Of a stretch of DNA of 64,000 bases, positions 42,982-52,339 are shown piece after piece. Position numbers and translations under genes: made by a program. Under the pieces are notes generated by a model that worked only from the letters and a program-made list of their open reading frames with translations, ran no database searches and was not told the origin of the DNA. Origin of the DNA: Labrenzia sp. DG1229 (GTDB lineage Bacteria > Pseudomonadota > Alphaproteobacteria > Rhizobiales > Stappiaceae); the NCBI RefSeq assembly GCF_000521215.1, contig NZ_KI928922.1:182357-246356 (forward strand), read 5' to 3'. Position 1 is the stretch's first letter; each line of letters starts with the position of its first letter.

Positions 42982-44081
42982 CGACTATACGCCTCATGAC
43001 AAAGGCGTTCCTCGGGGCGACGGTGCTGGTTCCGACAGCCTTCGCGCAGGATTTCGAAGCGCGGCCGATGGGAGGTATCCCGGGTGCATTGTTGCCCGAA
43101 GAGCGTTCCCTTTGGGTCTATGATACCGGATCCGGGAAATTCGAACCCACCGATGGCGATGCCTCGGCCGCTTACGAGGCATCGCCACGGGCGCTGCCGG
43201 ACGGCACGAAAGTCGGATTTGCCGAGGGTTGGGCGGCAATTCCGTTCTCTTACGCGATCAACCAGAGGCTCTATGAGCTTGCCGGTGAGTTGGGGTTCGA
43301 GGTGGTTTACTGCGACAATGCCTTCAAGGCCGACCAGGCTGTTACCTGTGCTGAGCTTCTGGTTCAGCAAGGGGCCGATGTTGTCATTGAATCCAATTGG
43401 CAGTCGGGCGCCGCAGCATCGGTGATGAATATCTTCAACGAGGCAGGCATTCCGGTCATGTCGGTCGACGTTGTTCATCCCAACGCCATTTTCCTGGGAG
43501 CCGACAACTATGCCAGCGGTCTGATTGGCGGGCAGGCAGCAGCCGAACATGCCAAGGCGCTTGGCCGCTGCGATGACGTTACGGTGCTCGTCGGCATCAA
43601 CCCCGGTGAGGGGGAAGCCGCCAATGAACGGCTGTCCGGTTTTGTCGACGGTGTCCAGACAGTCTGTGGTGCCCTTCCTGCCGACAGGATCGACGACGAA
43701 CTGATCGATGCCGGCACGACCGACCAGGCATTGACCGTGGTGACAGACTGGTTAACCGCACATCCTGCGGCGGGTTTCGTCCTGGCAACGGCAATTGACG
43801 ATCCGCGCGGCTTCGGGATGTCGAATGCAATCGCACAGGCCGGTCGTGAAGGAGTCGCCGTCGGCATCGGTTGCGACGAGGTTGGAGTTGCGGCAACGCG
43901 CGTGCCCGTGAAGGACAACCACTTCCTTGGTTGCGTGGCCTATTTCCCCGAAAAATACCCCGACTACGCGGTTTCGATTGCCGCCGATATCCTGGAAGGA
44001 AACGCCGTGCCGCAAGAGGTGCACCTGGATCATGTTTTCCTGACAGAAGAAAGCATCAACGATGCCTACCCCGCAGAGTGA
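42966..44081 (+). CDS. Sugar ABC transporter substrate-binding protein (RbsB/FrcB type)
   Basis: A 371-residue periplasmic sugar-binding protein (signal peptide after TIRLMTKAFLGATVLVPTAFA). Features: VGFAEGWAAIPFSYAIN, GADVVIESNWQSGAA, GVAVGIGCDEVG of the ribose/fructose-binding cluster. GGGAGG lies 9 nt before ATG 42966, which is itself part of operator O2. First gene of the transport/catabolic operon. Sugar specificity is not readable; the downstream enzymes point to L-rhamnose or a similar 6-deoxy sugar/acid. Confidence 0.88.
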   Translation: MLSLTSTIRLMTKAFLGATVLVPTAFAQDFEARPMGGIPGALLPEERSLWVYDTGSGKFEPTDGDASAAYEASPRALPDGTKVGFAEGWAAIPFSYAINQRLYELAGELGFEVVYCDNAFKADQAVTCAELLVQQGADVVIESNWQSGAAASVMNIFNEAGIPVMSVDVVHPNAIFLGADNYASGLIGGQAAAEHAKALGRCDDVTVLVGINPGEGEAANERLSGFVDGVQTVCGALPADRIDDELIDAGTTDQALTVVTDWLTAHPAAGFVLATAIDDPRGFGMSNAIAQAGREGVAVGIGCDEVGVAATRVPVKDNHFLGCVAYFPEKYPDYAVSIAADILEGNAVPQEVHLDHVFLTEESINDAYPAE

Positions 44082-44082
44082 A

Positions 44083-44886
44083 ATGAGCGGACACAATCCG
44101 GGCGCCGACAGTGGCGCCCGGCCACCCCTGATCGAGCTTCGTGGCATCACCAAGAAGTTCGGCGGCTACACCGCACTCGACGGGGTCGATTTGAAGATCG
44201 GGGAGGCAGAAGCCGTCGGCATCATTGGTGACAATGGGGCGGGCAAGTCGACCCTGGTGAAGGTGTTGTCGGGCGTTCATCGTCCAAGCAGTGGAACAAT
44301 GCTCTTTCGAGGCCAGAAACTTACCCTCGGCAGTCCGCTCGACGCCAGGCGCAACGGGGTCGAGATGATTTACCAGGATCTTGCGCTTTGCGAAGATCTT
44401 GATGTGGCGCAAAACATTTTCCTTGGTCGTGAGCTGAAGAAGAATTTCGGCCCCTTCAGGGTTCTCGACCGTGAGGCAATGACAGAGGCCGCGGCCAACG
44501 ACATCGCCGACATGGGGCTGGACTTTGATGTTGAACGGGAAGTTGGCCAGTTGTCGGGAGGTGAACGCCAGATGGTGGCTGTGGCGCGGGCGCTGCAATT
44601 CGATCCGGCGGCGCTTCTCATGGATGAGCCGACCGCCGCCCTTTCTGCGGAAAAGATCCGCAAGCTCTGGGAAATGATCGGACGGCTCAAGCAGCGGGGC
44701 GTGTCCATTCTCCTGGTCAGCCACCGTTTCACCGACATCCTGAACATCTGCGACCGGATCGTGGTTGTGCGCGCCGGTCGCATTGCGGGCGAAATGATGC
44801 CGCACGAACTTCCGCCGGCTCAAACGATGGCAATGATGACCGAAATGATGACCGGTGACACCGTTGGCAATGGAGCAGAAGCGTGA
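44083..44886 (+). CDS. Sugar ABC transporter ATP-binding protein (single domain, FrcA-like)
   Basis: A 267-residue ATPase with one nucleotide-binding domain: Walker A GDNGAGKST, Q-loop MIYQDLALC, signature LSGGERQMVA, Walker B LLMDEPTAALSA. RbsA and rhamnose RhaT-type ATPases have two fused domains (about 500 residues), whereas FrcA is single like this one. ATG 44083 is 1 nt after the upstream stop; the 3' end overlaps the permease start (GTGA). Confidence 0.9.
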   Translation: MSGHNPGADSGARPPLIELRGITKKFGGYTALDGVDLKIGEAEAVGIIGDNGAGKSTLVKVLSGVHRPSSGTMLFRGQKLTLGSPLDARRNGVEMIYQDLALCEDLDVAQNIFLGRELKKNFGPFRVLDREAMTEAAANDIADMGLDFDVEREVGQLSGGERQMVAVARALQFDPAALLMDEPTAALSAEKIRKLWEMIGRLKQRGVSILLVSHRFTDILNICDRIVVVRAGRIAGEMMPHELPPAQTMAMMTEMMTGDTVGNGAEA

Positions 44887-45860
44887 ACGTGCTGAACTGG
44901 GTTATGAATTCAAGAATCTGGGGGCGAGGTGCAACTGCACTGAACCCCGGCCTCGTCCTGGCCGTGGTTGTGGTCTTCATCGCACTCAGCTTCATTTCGC
45001 CCTATTTTCTGACGGCAACCAATCTTCTGAACGTCGCCAAGGCGCTTGTCATCGTCGGCATTGCCGCGGTTGGCGAGACCCTCGTCATCATTGCAGGTGG
45101 CTTTGACCTGTCGATCGGGTCGACCATGGCGGCTGCCGGAATGCTGGCCGCCTATATGCTGGATTCAGGATTTGGCGTCGCGGCCGCGTTTTGCGCCGCA
45201 ATCGGATTGGGCATGAGTATCGGAGCGACCAATGGCGTGTTGATCTCCTACTTCCGGATCAACCCGCTCATCGCGACACTTGCAATGCTCGCAATCATTC
45301 GCGGTCTGGCTTTCGTTATCTCGAACGGTCGCGAGATCGTCATAACGAACCAGACCTGGCTTAACCTCGGCACCGGTAAACTGGCCGGAATTCCCTATAT
45401 CGTTTTGATCCTTGTGCTGGTCTACCTGGCATTTCTGCTTCTCCTGCCGCGATCCACCTTTGGCCGGTACATTTATGCCATCGGGTCGAATGCGCGCGCT
45501 GCGAGGCTGGCCGGGATATCGACGCAAAGGTGGCGGCTGCTTATCTACATAACCTGTGGCGCGACCGCGGCGCTGGCTGGCCTGATGCTGGCGGCACGGA
45601 CCGGCAACGCCCGTCCTGCCGCCGCCATGGGCTTCGAACTCGACGTGATCACAGCCGTGATCCTGGGGGGCGCCAGCCTGAAAGGGGGGCGTGGCACGCT
45701 GCTGGGAACCGCAATCGGTCTTATCCTGCTGTTCATGATCAACAACGGGCTTACGCTGGCACAGGTGCCGTCGTTCTGGCAGCAGGTCGTCAAGGGCGGC
45801 ATTCTGCTTGCTGCGGTTCTGTATGACGAACTTCGCCGCGGCAGGGTGGACGACGGTTAG
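44883..45860 (+). CDS. Sugar ABC transporter permease (FrcC/RbsC type)
   Basis: A 325-residue permease with eight to ten hydrophobic segments and family motifs GETLVIIAGGFDLSIGS and ARTGNARPAAAMGFELDVITAVILGG (in parts), GRGTLLGT. GTG 44883 overlaps the ATPase stop. Forms the channel of the three-gene importer. A 54-nt gap without features separates it from the dehydratase gene. Confidence 0.92.
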   Translation: MNVLNWVMNSRIWGRGATALNPGLVLAVVVVFIALSFISPYFLTATNLLNVAKALVIVGIAAVGETLVIIAGGFDLSIGSTMAAAGMLAAYMLDSGFGVAAAFCAAIGLGMSIGATNGVLISYFRINPLIATLAMLAIIRGLAFVISNGREIVITNQTWLNLGTGKLAGIPYIVLILVLVYLAFLLLLPRSTFGRYIYAIGSNARAARLAGISTQRWRLLIYITCGATAALAGLMLAARTGNARPAAAMGFELDVITAVILGGASLKGGRGTLLGTAIGLILLFMINNGLTLAQVPSFWQQVVKGGILLAAVLYDELRRGRVDDG

Positions 45861-45914
45861 CCGGATGGCAGGAAAAAGTCTCCAAATTCCAAGCATAAAG
45901 ACAAGGCGACATTG

Positions 45915-47207
45915 ATGTACTCTCATCCCATGCAAATTGACGCGGTCGCTCCGCAGGCGGGCCAGCCTGCCATCATGGAAGTGCGTGCACTTGTCAGCAA
46001 TCCCGAGATTTACGGTGCAAGTGATGTTCACGACACACCAAACAGTCACTGGATTGCAGGATGTCCCGGTCCGGATGGAAAATGGGATCATGAGGCAACA
46101 CATCCGCCGATCGCAAATCCAATGTCCATCTTTCCCGAATACTCCGGATCGCGTCAAAGCTGGGGTGTGGCGAATGTTCCGTCTGTCATAGTCGAGATCG
46201 AAGACGAAGACGGCCGGGTGGGCATCGGGGTCAGCACGGGAGGCGAGGCAGCTGCTTTTCTTATCGAGCGGCACCTGTCCCTCTTCGTGAAAGGACAGAC
46301 CGCGGCAAACCGGTGCCACATCTGGGAGCAGATGTGGCGTGCGTCGATCCACTACGGCCGGAAAGGGCTTGCCATTCACGCGATCAGCGCGATCGATATC
46401 GCGCTTTGGGACCTTTACGGCAGAACTGTCGGTGCGCCGGTCTTTGACCTGATGGGGGGACGCACCAAATCCCGGGTGCCGGTTTATGCGACGACCTCGC
46501 GTCCGGATATTGCGCAGGACCTGGGCTTCCACGGTGCCAAGGTCCCGCTTCCCTACGGTCCTGGAAATGGCGCGAACGGCATGTCCGAAAATGTCGCCTT
46601 CATTGCCGACTGGCGTCAGAAGGTCGGTGCCGACTTTCCCCTGATGCTCGACTGCTACATGTCGATGTCGGCGAATTACGCCGCCGAACTGGCGGAGCGC
46701 CTGCGTCCCTTCAAGCTACAGTGGATTGAAGAGCCACTGATGCCAGACGACTACGCCGGGCACGCGAAACTTGCAGCGAAGATGCATGCGCAAGCCGGTG
46801 GAACCGCTCTGGCTACCGGTGAGCATGAATATACCCGGTTCGGATATGCGCAACTGATCGAATGCGGTGTCGACTTGCTCCAGCCCGATGTGATGTGGAT
46901 GGGAGGACCGACGGAGTTTCTCCGTGTCGCGGCACTGGCCTCTTCACATTCGGTAGACCTTGTACCGCATGGGTGTGGTGTCTACGGATACTACATGGCC
47001 ATGGCGCTGAGCCAGGTGAGCATGGCTGAATTCATGATGATGAGTGAGCGCGCTGATCGGATCGAGCCGAATTTCGGAACAATGTTCTTGCACGAACCGT
47101 TGCCGGAAAATGGTTATATTACGCTGCCTGACACGCCCGGATTCGGTTTGGAGTTGAACCATGAGGCGCTGCACTTGAGGCGACCATATAAAGAGCTTGC
47201 CGGATGA
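45915..47207 (+). CDS. rhmD: L-rhamnonate dehydratase-like enolase-superfamily enzyme
   Basis: A 430-residue mandelate-racemase-group dehydratase (L-rhamnonate to 2-keto-3-deoxy-L-rhamnonate). It shares the RhmD layout: HWI near the N-terminus, PMSIFPEYSGSRQSWGVAN, metal ligands in MLDCYMSM (Asp), WIEEPLMPDDY (Glu) and ATGEHEYTR (Glu-His), the late VPHGCGVYGYY His, and the C-terminal RRPY. Other members use related acid sugars, so L-mannonate or L-lyxonate remain possible. ATG 45915 follows GACATTG; no strong ribosome site. Downstream of the transporter, same operon. Confidence 0.85.
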   Translation: MYSHPMQIDAVAPQAGQPAIMEVRALVSNPEIYGASDVHDTPNSHWIAGCPGPDGKWDHEATHPPIANPMSIFPEYSGSRQSWGVANVPSVIVEIEDEDGRVGIGVSTGGEAAAFLIERHLSLFVKGQTAANRCHIWEQMWRASIHYGRKGLAIHAISAIDIALWDLYGRTVGAPVFDLMGGRTKSRVPVYATTSRPDIAQDLGFHGAKVPLPYGPGNGANGMSENVAFIADWRQKVGADFPLMLDCYMSMSANYAAELAERLRPFKLQWIEEPLMPDDYAGHAKLAAKMHAQAGGTALATGEHEYTRFGYAQLIECGVDLLQPDVMWMGGPTEFLRVAALASSHSVDLVPHGCGVYGYYMAMALSQVSMAEFMMMSERADRIEPNFGTMFLHEPLPENGYITLPDTPGFGLELNHEALHLRRPYKELAG

Positions 47208-47232
47208 CCGGCATCAAACGGGAACAGTTGGG

Positions 47233-47979
47233 ATGAACAGATACGATTTCAATCAGCGCGTTGCAATTGTAACCGGCGGCGCACAGGGGATTGGCTGGGC
47301 TGTGGCGAAGACCCTGGCCGAGGGCGGCGCTCGTGTCGCCATCTGGGACGTGGACGAAGATCTTGCCGTCAAGGCAGCGCATTCGCTGGGCGAGGGCGCC
47401 CAGGCAGTACCGGTGAACATCGCCGACTGGGAGAGCGTCGAAGCTGCCTACGCGCAGACCAGAAACAACCTGGGACCAGTCGATATCGTTGTGAATTCTG
47501 CCGGCATCGCCGGTTCCAACAGTCCGGTCGCCGACTATTCCGTGAAGGAATTTCACGACATCGTTGCCGTCAATCTCCTGGGCACTTTTCATGTGAACAA
47601 GGTTGCCGTTCCCGACATGCAGGCGCGTGACTATGGACGTATCGTCAACATAGCGTCCGTAGCGGGCAAGGAAGGCAACCCGAATGCTGCTGCCTATTCA
47701 TCGTCCAAGGCCGGTGTGATCGGCTTCACCAAGTCGCTCGGCAAGGAACTTGCCGGTGGCAACATAGCAGTGAATTGCGTCACACCCGCCGCCGCACGTA
47801 CCCGCATCTTTGACCAGATGTCACAGGAACACATCGACTACATGTTGTCGAAAATCCCACGGGGGCGTTTTCTGGAAGTGGAAGAAGCTGCACACATGAT
47901 TGCCTGGCTGGCCTCGTCCGAGAACAGCTTTACCACGGCTGGTGTCTTCGATCTTTCGGGAGGCCGGGCAACCTACTGA
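47233..47979 (+). CDS. Short-chain dehydrogenase/reductase (candidate deoxy-sugar or 2-keto-3-deoxy acid dehydrogenase)
   Basis: A 248-residue SDR: cofactor motif TGGAQGIG (14-21) with Asp in WDVD selecting NAD, NSAGIAG, catalytic Ser in NIASVAG and YSSSK. ATG 47233, 25 nt after the dehydratase. In non-phosphorylated L-rhamnose catabolism an SDR oxidises the sugar to lactone or the keto-acid at C4; which of the two applies here cannot be told. A second SDR on the other strand (49299) may do the other step. Confidence 0.85.
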   Translation: MNRYDFNQRVAIVTGGAQGIGWAVAKTLAEGGARVAIWDVDEDLAVKAAHSLGEGAQAVPVNIADWESVEAAYAQTRNNLGPVDIVVNSAGIAGSNSPVADYSVKEFHDIVAVNLLGTFHVNKVAVPDMQARDYGRIVNIASVAGKEGNPNAAAYSSSKAGVIGFTKSLGKELAGGNIAVNCVTPAAARTRIFDQMSQEHIDYMLSKIPRGRFLEVEEAAHMIAWLASSENSFTTAGVFDLSGGRATY

Positions 47980-48132
47980 CGCCTTTTTGTCTTCGGCGCA
48001 GGAATACTCCGCTGAATTGTCTGCGCCCTCACGAGTGGCGTGAGCCGGGGCTCCGTGAAATCGGATGCCGGTTTCCGGGGCTCATCAACACCGAAAGTTC
48101 CGGGCACCGGTTGACCCCCGTGGAGAAGCAAG

Positions 48133-48945
48133 ATGAAACTGAGTGTATCAAGCTGGTCATTTCCGCATCTGACATTGGCTGAGGCGGCGGAGGTCGTCCG
48201 GGTGCTTGGAATTGCGGCAATCGACCTCGGTTACTTTTTCAAACCTTCCCTCGACAAGAACCGCGTGTTGGCGGATTCGGAAGCGTACGGCGCGGAAGTC
48301 TCGGCTTCGCTTCCCGTTCAACCTGCCAACCTGTTCCATCTTTTTGGCGAAGATCTCGAAGATCGAAATCTTGCGCGCGCGCTCGATCCGCAACACCTGG
48401 CGGAAATGAGTTCGGTGCTGAGATTCGCGCGGGCGGCATCAATTCCGTCGGTCTTTGTGCTTCCCGGCATGATCAATCCGGGTCAAAGTCGTTCGCAGGC
48501 GATCGAAGCGTCGGCGGAAGCGCTGAAGCCTTTGGTCGAAGCAGGGCAGAGGAATGAAACCACCGTTCTGATCGAGCCGCATCTCGGCAGTATCCTGAAT
48601 TCGCCCGACATAACGCAGGAACTCGTTCAGCGGGTTCCAGGCCTGAACATTGTTCTGGATCTATCCCATTTCGTTGCCATGGGATTTTGTCAGACGGATA
48701 TCGAGCCGCTTGCAGGCATCACCGGTCACGTGCATGTCCGCCAGGCAAGACCCGGTCTGATCCAGTCGAAGATGGAAGAAGGCATCATCGACTTCCCCGG
48801 TCTTTTCGGAACGCTCCGCGACAGTGGGTACGATGGTTGGGTGACGATTGAATATGAACACGAAGCGGGCACCAATTCCCAATTCGAAGACGTGCTGTCG
48901 GAAACCGTGAAGATGCGTGATTGTTTTCATGCATGGACCGGTTGA
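48133..48945 (+). CDS. Sugar phosphate isomerase/epimerase-like TIM-barrel protein
   Basis: A 270-residue protein of the xylose-isomerase-like TIM barrel (AP endonuclease 2) family: SSWSFPHLTLAEAAEVV, LIEPHLGSILNSP (Glu metal ligand), LDLSHFVAMG (Asp-His), HVHVRQ and TIEYEHEA (Glu). Metal ligands appear complete. GGAGAAGC precedes ATG 48133. Its step is unclear: members are isomerases, epimerases, or keto-acid lyases. A 153-nt gap separates it from the SDR without a terminator, so it may still be co-transcribed. Confidence 0.82.
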   Translation: MKLSVSSWSFPHLTLAEAAEVVRVLGIAAIDLGYFFKPSLDKNRVLADSEAYGAEVSASLPVQPANLFHLFGEDLEDRNLARALDPQHLAEMSSVLRFARAASIPSVFVLPGMINPGQSRSQAIEASAEALKPLVEAGQRNETTVLIEPHLGSILNSPDITQELVQRVPGLNIVLDLSHFVAMGFCQTDIEPLAGITGHVHVRQARPGLIQSKMEEGIIDFPGLFGTLRDSGYDGWVTIEYEHEAGTNSQFEDVLSETVKMRDCFHAWTG

Positions 48946-48975
48946 ACCTTGCACGCATCCGCTCAGGAGCAAATC

Positions 48976-49293
48976 ATGTCACAACACGCCTGGATATTGG
49001 AGCTTCGGCCCGGATACGAGGACGAATACCAAAAACGGCATGACGAGATCTGGCCGGAAGTCGTTTCGGAAACACGGGCCGCCGGGATACGAAACTATTC
49101 GATCTTCCGCCATGGCCTGACCCTTTTCGGCTACTTCGAGACCGATGACCTTGAACGGTCAATCCGAATGTTGAACGATGGTGAGGCAAACCGGAGATGG
49201 GATGAATACATGGCTCCCATCATGAAGGTTGAAGTCGATCCGTCGACGAATTTCCCGTTCCTGCTGCCTCTGATCTGGCGCATGGAAGAGTGA
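48976..49293 (+). CDS. rhaM: L-rhamnose mutarotase family protein
   Basis: A 105-residue protein of the RhaM/DUF718 family, interconverting alpha and beta L-rhamnose anomers: ELRPGYEDEYQKRHDEIWPEV, YSIFRHGLTLFGYFE, PFLLPLIWRMEE. GGAGC precedes ATG 48976. Homologues also act on L-fucose. Together with RhmD it is the strongest indication that this locus degrades a 6-deoxy-L-hexose. Convergent with the minus-strand SDR, 5 nt apart. Confidence 0.9.
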   Translation: MSQHAWILELRPGYEDEYQKRHDEIWPEVVSETRAAGIRNYSIFRHGLTLFGYFETDDLERSIRMLNDGEANRRWDEYMAPIMKVEVDPSTNFPFLLPLIWRMEE

Positions 49294-49298
49294 TCCGT

Positions 49299-50063
49299 TC
49301 AGACGGTCGCCCCGCCGTCGACGACGAGATGCGCGCCGGTGATGAATGAGGCTTCGTCGGAGGCAAGAAACAAGGCCGCGAAGGCAACCTCTTCCGGGGT
49401 TCCGAACCGCTTCAGGAAACTTTCGTTGGCCTCCTGCTCGAAAAATTCTCCCCGGTCCTGTCCTGTAAACTCGAAATGTTTTTCCGTTGCGGGCGTATAG
49501 ATGGCACCTGGACAGACGCAATTGACACGAATACCGTCAGCCGCCAGGTCCATTGCCAGAGAGCGGGTCAATTGCAACAGGGCGCCCTTCGACGTGTTGT
49601 AGGGAATGAAGGCCGGAGCGGCGACAAAGCTGCTGACGGAGGCCATGTTTACGATCGCGCCTGCATTTGATTTTCTGAGGTGAGGCAATGCGAAACGCAC
49701 AACATTCGCCGAACCGACAACATTAACCCCCATCACCTTGTCCCAGTCTGCCCTGGTGACGTCTTCGACCTTGCCGAATACGAACGCCGCCGCGTTGTTC
49801 ATCACGATGTCGATGCCACCCAGTTCGGCCGCGGCAAATTCTACAAACAGCCGGACATCATCTTCGTTCGAAACATCGGTTTTTCGAAAACTCGCCTTGC
49901 CGCCATCTCCTTCAATGGACGCCATTGTTTGCGCGCCGCCAACGTCGTCGACATCCCCAATTACAAGCTCTGCACCTTCGCGGGCAAACAGTTCGCACAC
50001 CGCTCTGCCAATACCGGAAGACCCTCCCGTGACGACAACTCGTTTGGACTTCAGCCGCATCAT
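49299..50063 (-). CDS. Short-chain dehydrogenase, co-regulated with the sugar locus
   Basis: A 254-residue SDR: TGGSSGIG (12-19), Asp in IGDVDD for NAD, NNAAAF, Ser in NMASVSS and YNTSK. Starts at the ATGATG of complement 50061-50063 after AAGGA. A third copy of the LacI-type operator lies 72 nt upstream (50135-50150), so it should belong to the sugar regulon although on the opposite strand. L-rhamnose 1-dehydrogenase-like function is a fair guess. Confidence 0.86.
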   Translation of the reverse strand: MMRLKSKRVVVTGGSSGIGRAVCELFAREGAELVIGDVDDVGGAQTMASIEGDGGKASFRKTDVSNEDDVRLFVEFAAAELGGIDIVMNNAAAFVFGKVEDVTRADWDKVMGVNVVGSANVVRFALPHLRKSNAGAIVNMASVSSFVAAPAFIPYNTSKGALLQLTRSLAMDLAADGIRVNCVCPGAIYTPATEKHFEFTGQDRGEFFEQEANESFLKRFGTPEEVAFAALFLASDEASFITGAHLVVDGGATV

Positions 50064-50134
50064 TCCGATCCTTGCGTTTGGCCAACGCGAACGAGATGTG
50101 GACCATCTGAATTCTCGTGACCTCAACCTCTTCG

Positions 50135-50150
50135 ATGTTAACGTAAACAT
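50135..50150. promoter_or_regulatory. LacI-type operator O3, one mismatch
   Basis: ATGTTAACGTAAACAT has the same 7-2-7 layout as O1/O2, with one changed base in the second half (TAAACAT for TTAACAT). It lies upstream of the minus-strand SDR and far from any other start, supporting shared regulation. Confidence 0.65.
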
Positions 50151-50270
50151 ACACCAGTTTGCAGGCAAAAGTCAGCCACTGATATTCCTAATTGGTCGGG
50201 AAAATTCACCGGGAAGCCCCTAAACCAAACAAGAACTTCGAGTGCGGGCAGATCGTTGACCGCTTTTCGC

Positions 50271-51218
50271 TCACAAGCTCCAATTGAACGCTGTTTCATT
50301 CTCTGACCGGACCCATAGCCTTGCCATGACGGACTTGTCGTAGGCATAGGGTTCCAGCGCGCCTTTGCCAACCGGACCGACCCACTCCATACGACCCGTT
50401 GGGCCGTAGAGTGCCCGCTGCTCCAGGCCACTCTCGGTGGCGCACATCACCTCCGGATAGGCACCTTTTTCAGCCGATTGAACCAATGGCGACAATGACA
50501 TAAGCCCAAACAGGGTTCTGGAGGCGAGGCTGCCGCTGGTTTTGATGAGCGACGTCGCGGATGACCCGGGATGGCAGACATAGACCTCGACGTTTTTGTC
50601 TGCCGCCTTGACCCGGTCTTGCAATTCATATGCAAACATCATCTGTGCCAGCTTGCTTTGACTGTAAGCAGAATTGGCGCGATAGTTCCTGTCCCAGTTC
50701 ATGTCGTCGAACTGGATTGTCCTCATCCCCATCTTGTAGCCGAGGCTGGCAACGACAACGATCCGGCCATTGCAGTCTTCGATGCGGCCGAAGAGCATTC
50801 CGCACAAAAGGAAATGCCCGTAGTGGTTGGTGCCAAGCTGGCTTTCGAAGCCGTCCTTGGTGAGCTTCCGCGCGGGCACCTGCGCAATCGCGGCGTTACA
50901 GATCAGCGCGTCTATCTGTGAGACAGTCCTCAACACTTCCGCTGCGGCTTCGCGCACGCTTGCAAGCTCGGCCAGATCCATGCGGACAAATCGCACATCG
51001 GCGGTTGTGCCGAATTCCTCTTTCAGCTCCTCAATGGCGGTGGTTGATTTCTCGGTGCTGCGGTTGAGCATCACCACCTTTGCGCCCTTCGACATAAGGA
51101 TCCGAGATGCCTGAAATCCTGCACCGGCATTGGCTCCGGTGATCAGGTAGGTCTTTCCCGCAAGTGAGCCGAGGCGTTCGGGCGTCCAGCCATCGGGGCC
51201 AAATTGGGTGTCTGCCAT
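50271..51218 (-). CDS. SDR-family oxidoreductase (retinol-dehydrogenase-like)
   Basis: A 315-residue SDR with an extended C-terminus: TGANAGAGF cofactor motif (27-35), LNRSTEK (Arg indicating NADP), CNAAIAQ, Ser in VASLGYK and YSQSK. Such proteins are common and broad; no substrate suggested. It is divergent from an AraC regulator across 169 nt, a pair often seen in redox or aldehyde-response modules. Confidence 0.85.
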   Translation of the reverse strand: MADTQFGPDGWTPERLGSLAGKTYLITGANAGAGFQASRILMSKGAKVVMLNRSTEKSTTAIEELKEEFGTTADVRFVRMDLAELASVREAAAEVLRTVSQIDALICNAAIAQVPARKLTKDGFESQLGTNHYGHFLLCGMLFGRIEDCNGRIVVVASLGYKMGMRTIQFDDMNWDRNYRANSAYSQSKLAQMMFAYELQDRVKAADKNVEVYVCHPGSSATSLIKTSGSLASRTLFGLMSLSPLVQSAEKGAYPEVMCATESGLEQRALYGPTGRMEWVGPVGKGALEPYAYDKSVMARLWVRSENETAFNWSL

Positions 51219-51387
51219 CTTCCTGTTCCTTTTGGCGTTGACTGAGGTGTCGGGCGATATGTGACTCTGTCTTGAATCTGTAGATAACTCCCCATTTTGC
51301 GCGAAAACAGACGATATTGTCGCGAATTATTGCCTAATTGTATCAAACCAGTTGCAATGATCGGCTTTGAGGAACTAACTTGGCCGC

Positions 51388-52299
51388 ATGAAACAAGAAC
51401 AGGTCAAGCAACTCATCGAAGGTAGAATCCACGATGACGGCCTCATGGAAACCGGTGTGACGGGTGTGAAGCTGTTCCGCGCAACACGGCCGATGCCTTG
51501 TGCTCCTGCGGTCTATGAACCCTGTGTCGTTGCCATCGCGAGCGGGAGCAAAGAAGCCGTGCTGGACGGCAAGCGGTTCGTCTATGACAACACCCAATAT
51601 CTGTGTTGTCCCACGTCCATGCCGGTGACGGCAGGAACACCAGCGGCGTCTGCGCAAAATCCTCTCTTCGGTGTTTTCATCTCCTTGAATCCGCGCGTGA
51701 TGAGCGAACTTGCCATCGAGATGGAAAACGCAGGGGGTATAATTCCGACTGCCAAGGAGAGCCCGAATTCATTCGGGATCAGGCTCGCTGGTTGGGATGA
51801 AGCTTTCTCGGATGCGCTGCTTCGGCTGCTGGAATTGAGCGATAGTGAAACGGATACGGCTGTGCTTGGGGACACTCGGCTGCGAGAACTTTATTATGCT
51901 GTCCTGAAAGGTGAGGCAGGATGTTTTGCAAGACAGGCATTTGGTGTCGGCAATACAATCGCGCGGTCCATTGCACATGTTTCATCTAATTTGAAAGCGC
52001 CGATCTCCATAGACGAATTGGCCAAACGTGCGGGCATGAGCCGTGCCGTGTTTCACCGCAAGTTCAAGCAGGCAACGACGATGTCACCCATCCAGTTCGT
52101 GAAGTCGATGCGTCTCAACAACGCCGCAACGAAAATCTCCGAGGGCATGACCGTGAGTGAGGCAGCCATGGAAGTGGGGTACGTGAGCCCATCTCAGTTC
52201 AGCCGGGAATTCAAACGCATTTACGGGCAGTCTCCGAGGCAATGGAGCGATGCCCAACACACCCCACCGGGAACGATGGCAGCGTCCATGGCGGCATGA
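51388..52299 (+). CDS. AraC-family transcriptional regulator
   Basis: A 303-residue regulator with an N-terminal AraC_N/cupin-type sensing domain (residues 1-190) and a C-terminal double HTH: LAKRAGMSRAVFHRKFKQ (about 212-229) and VSEAAMEVGYVSPSQFSREFKR. ATG 51388. Probably controls the divergent SDR gene. No ligand inferred. Immediately downstream is an IS5 remnant. Confidence 0.9.
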   Translation: MKQEQVKQLIEGRIHDDGLMETGVTGVKLFRATRPMPCAPAVYEPCVVAIASGSKEAVLDGKRFVYDNTQYLCCPTSMPVTAGTPAASAQNPLFGVFISLNPRVMSELAIEMENAGGIIPTAKESPNSFGIRLAGWDEAFSDALLRLLELSDSETDTAVLGDTRLRELYYAVLKGEAGCFARQAFGVGNTIARSIAHVSSNLKAPISIDELAKRAGMSRAVFHRKFKQATTMSPIQFVKSMRLNNAATKISEGMTVSEAAMEVGYVSPSQFSREFKRIYGQSPRQWSDAQHTPPGTMAASMAA

Positions 52300-52339
52300 T
52301 TTTCCGGCCATAGCGAAGGCCTGTTATCTGCCTGCTCGA

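Noticed and set aside
45165-46532. 455-codon minus-strand open frame opposite the sugar permease and dehydratase
   Set aside because: Antisense shadow without start signal or domain; opposite genes are well recognised.
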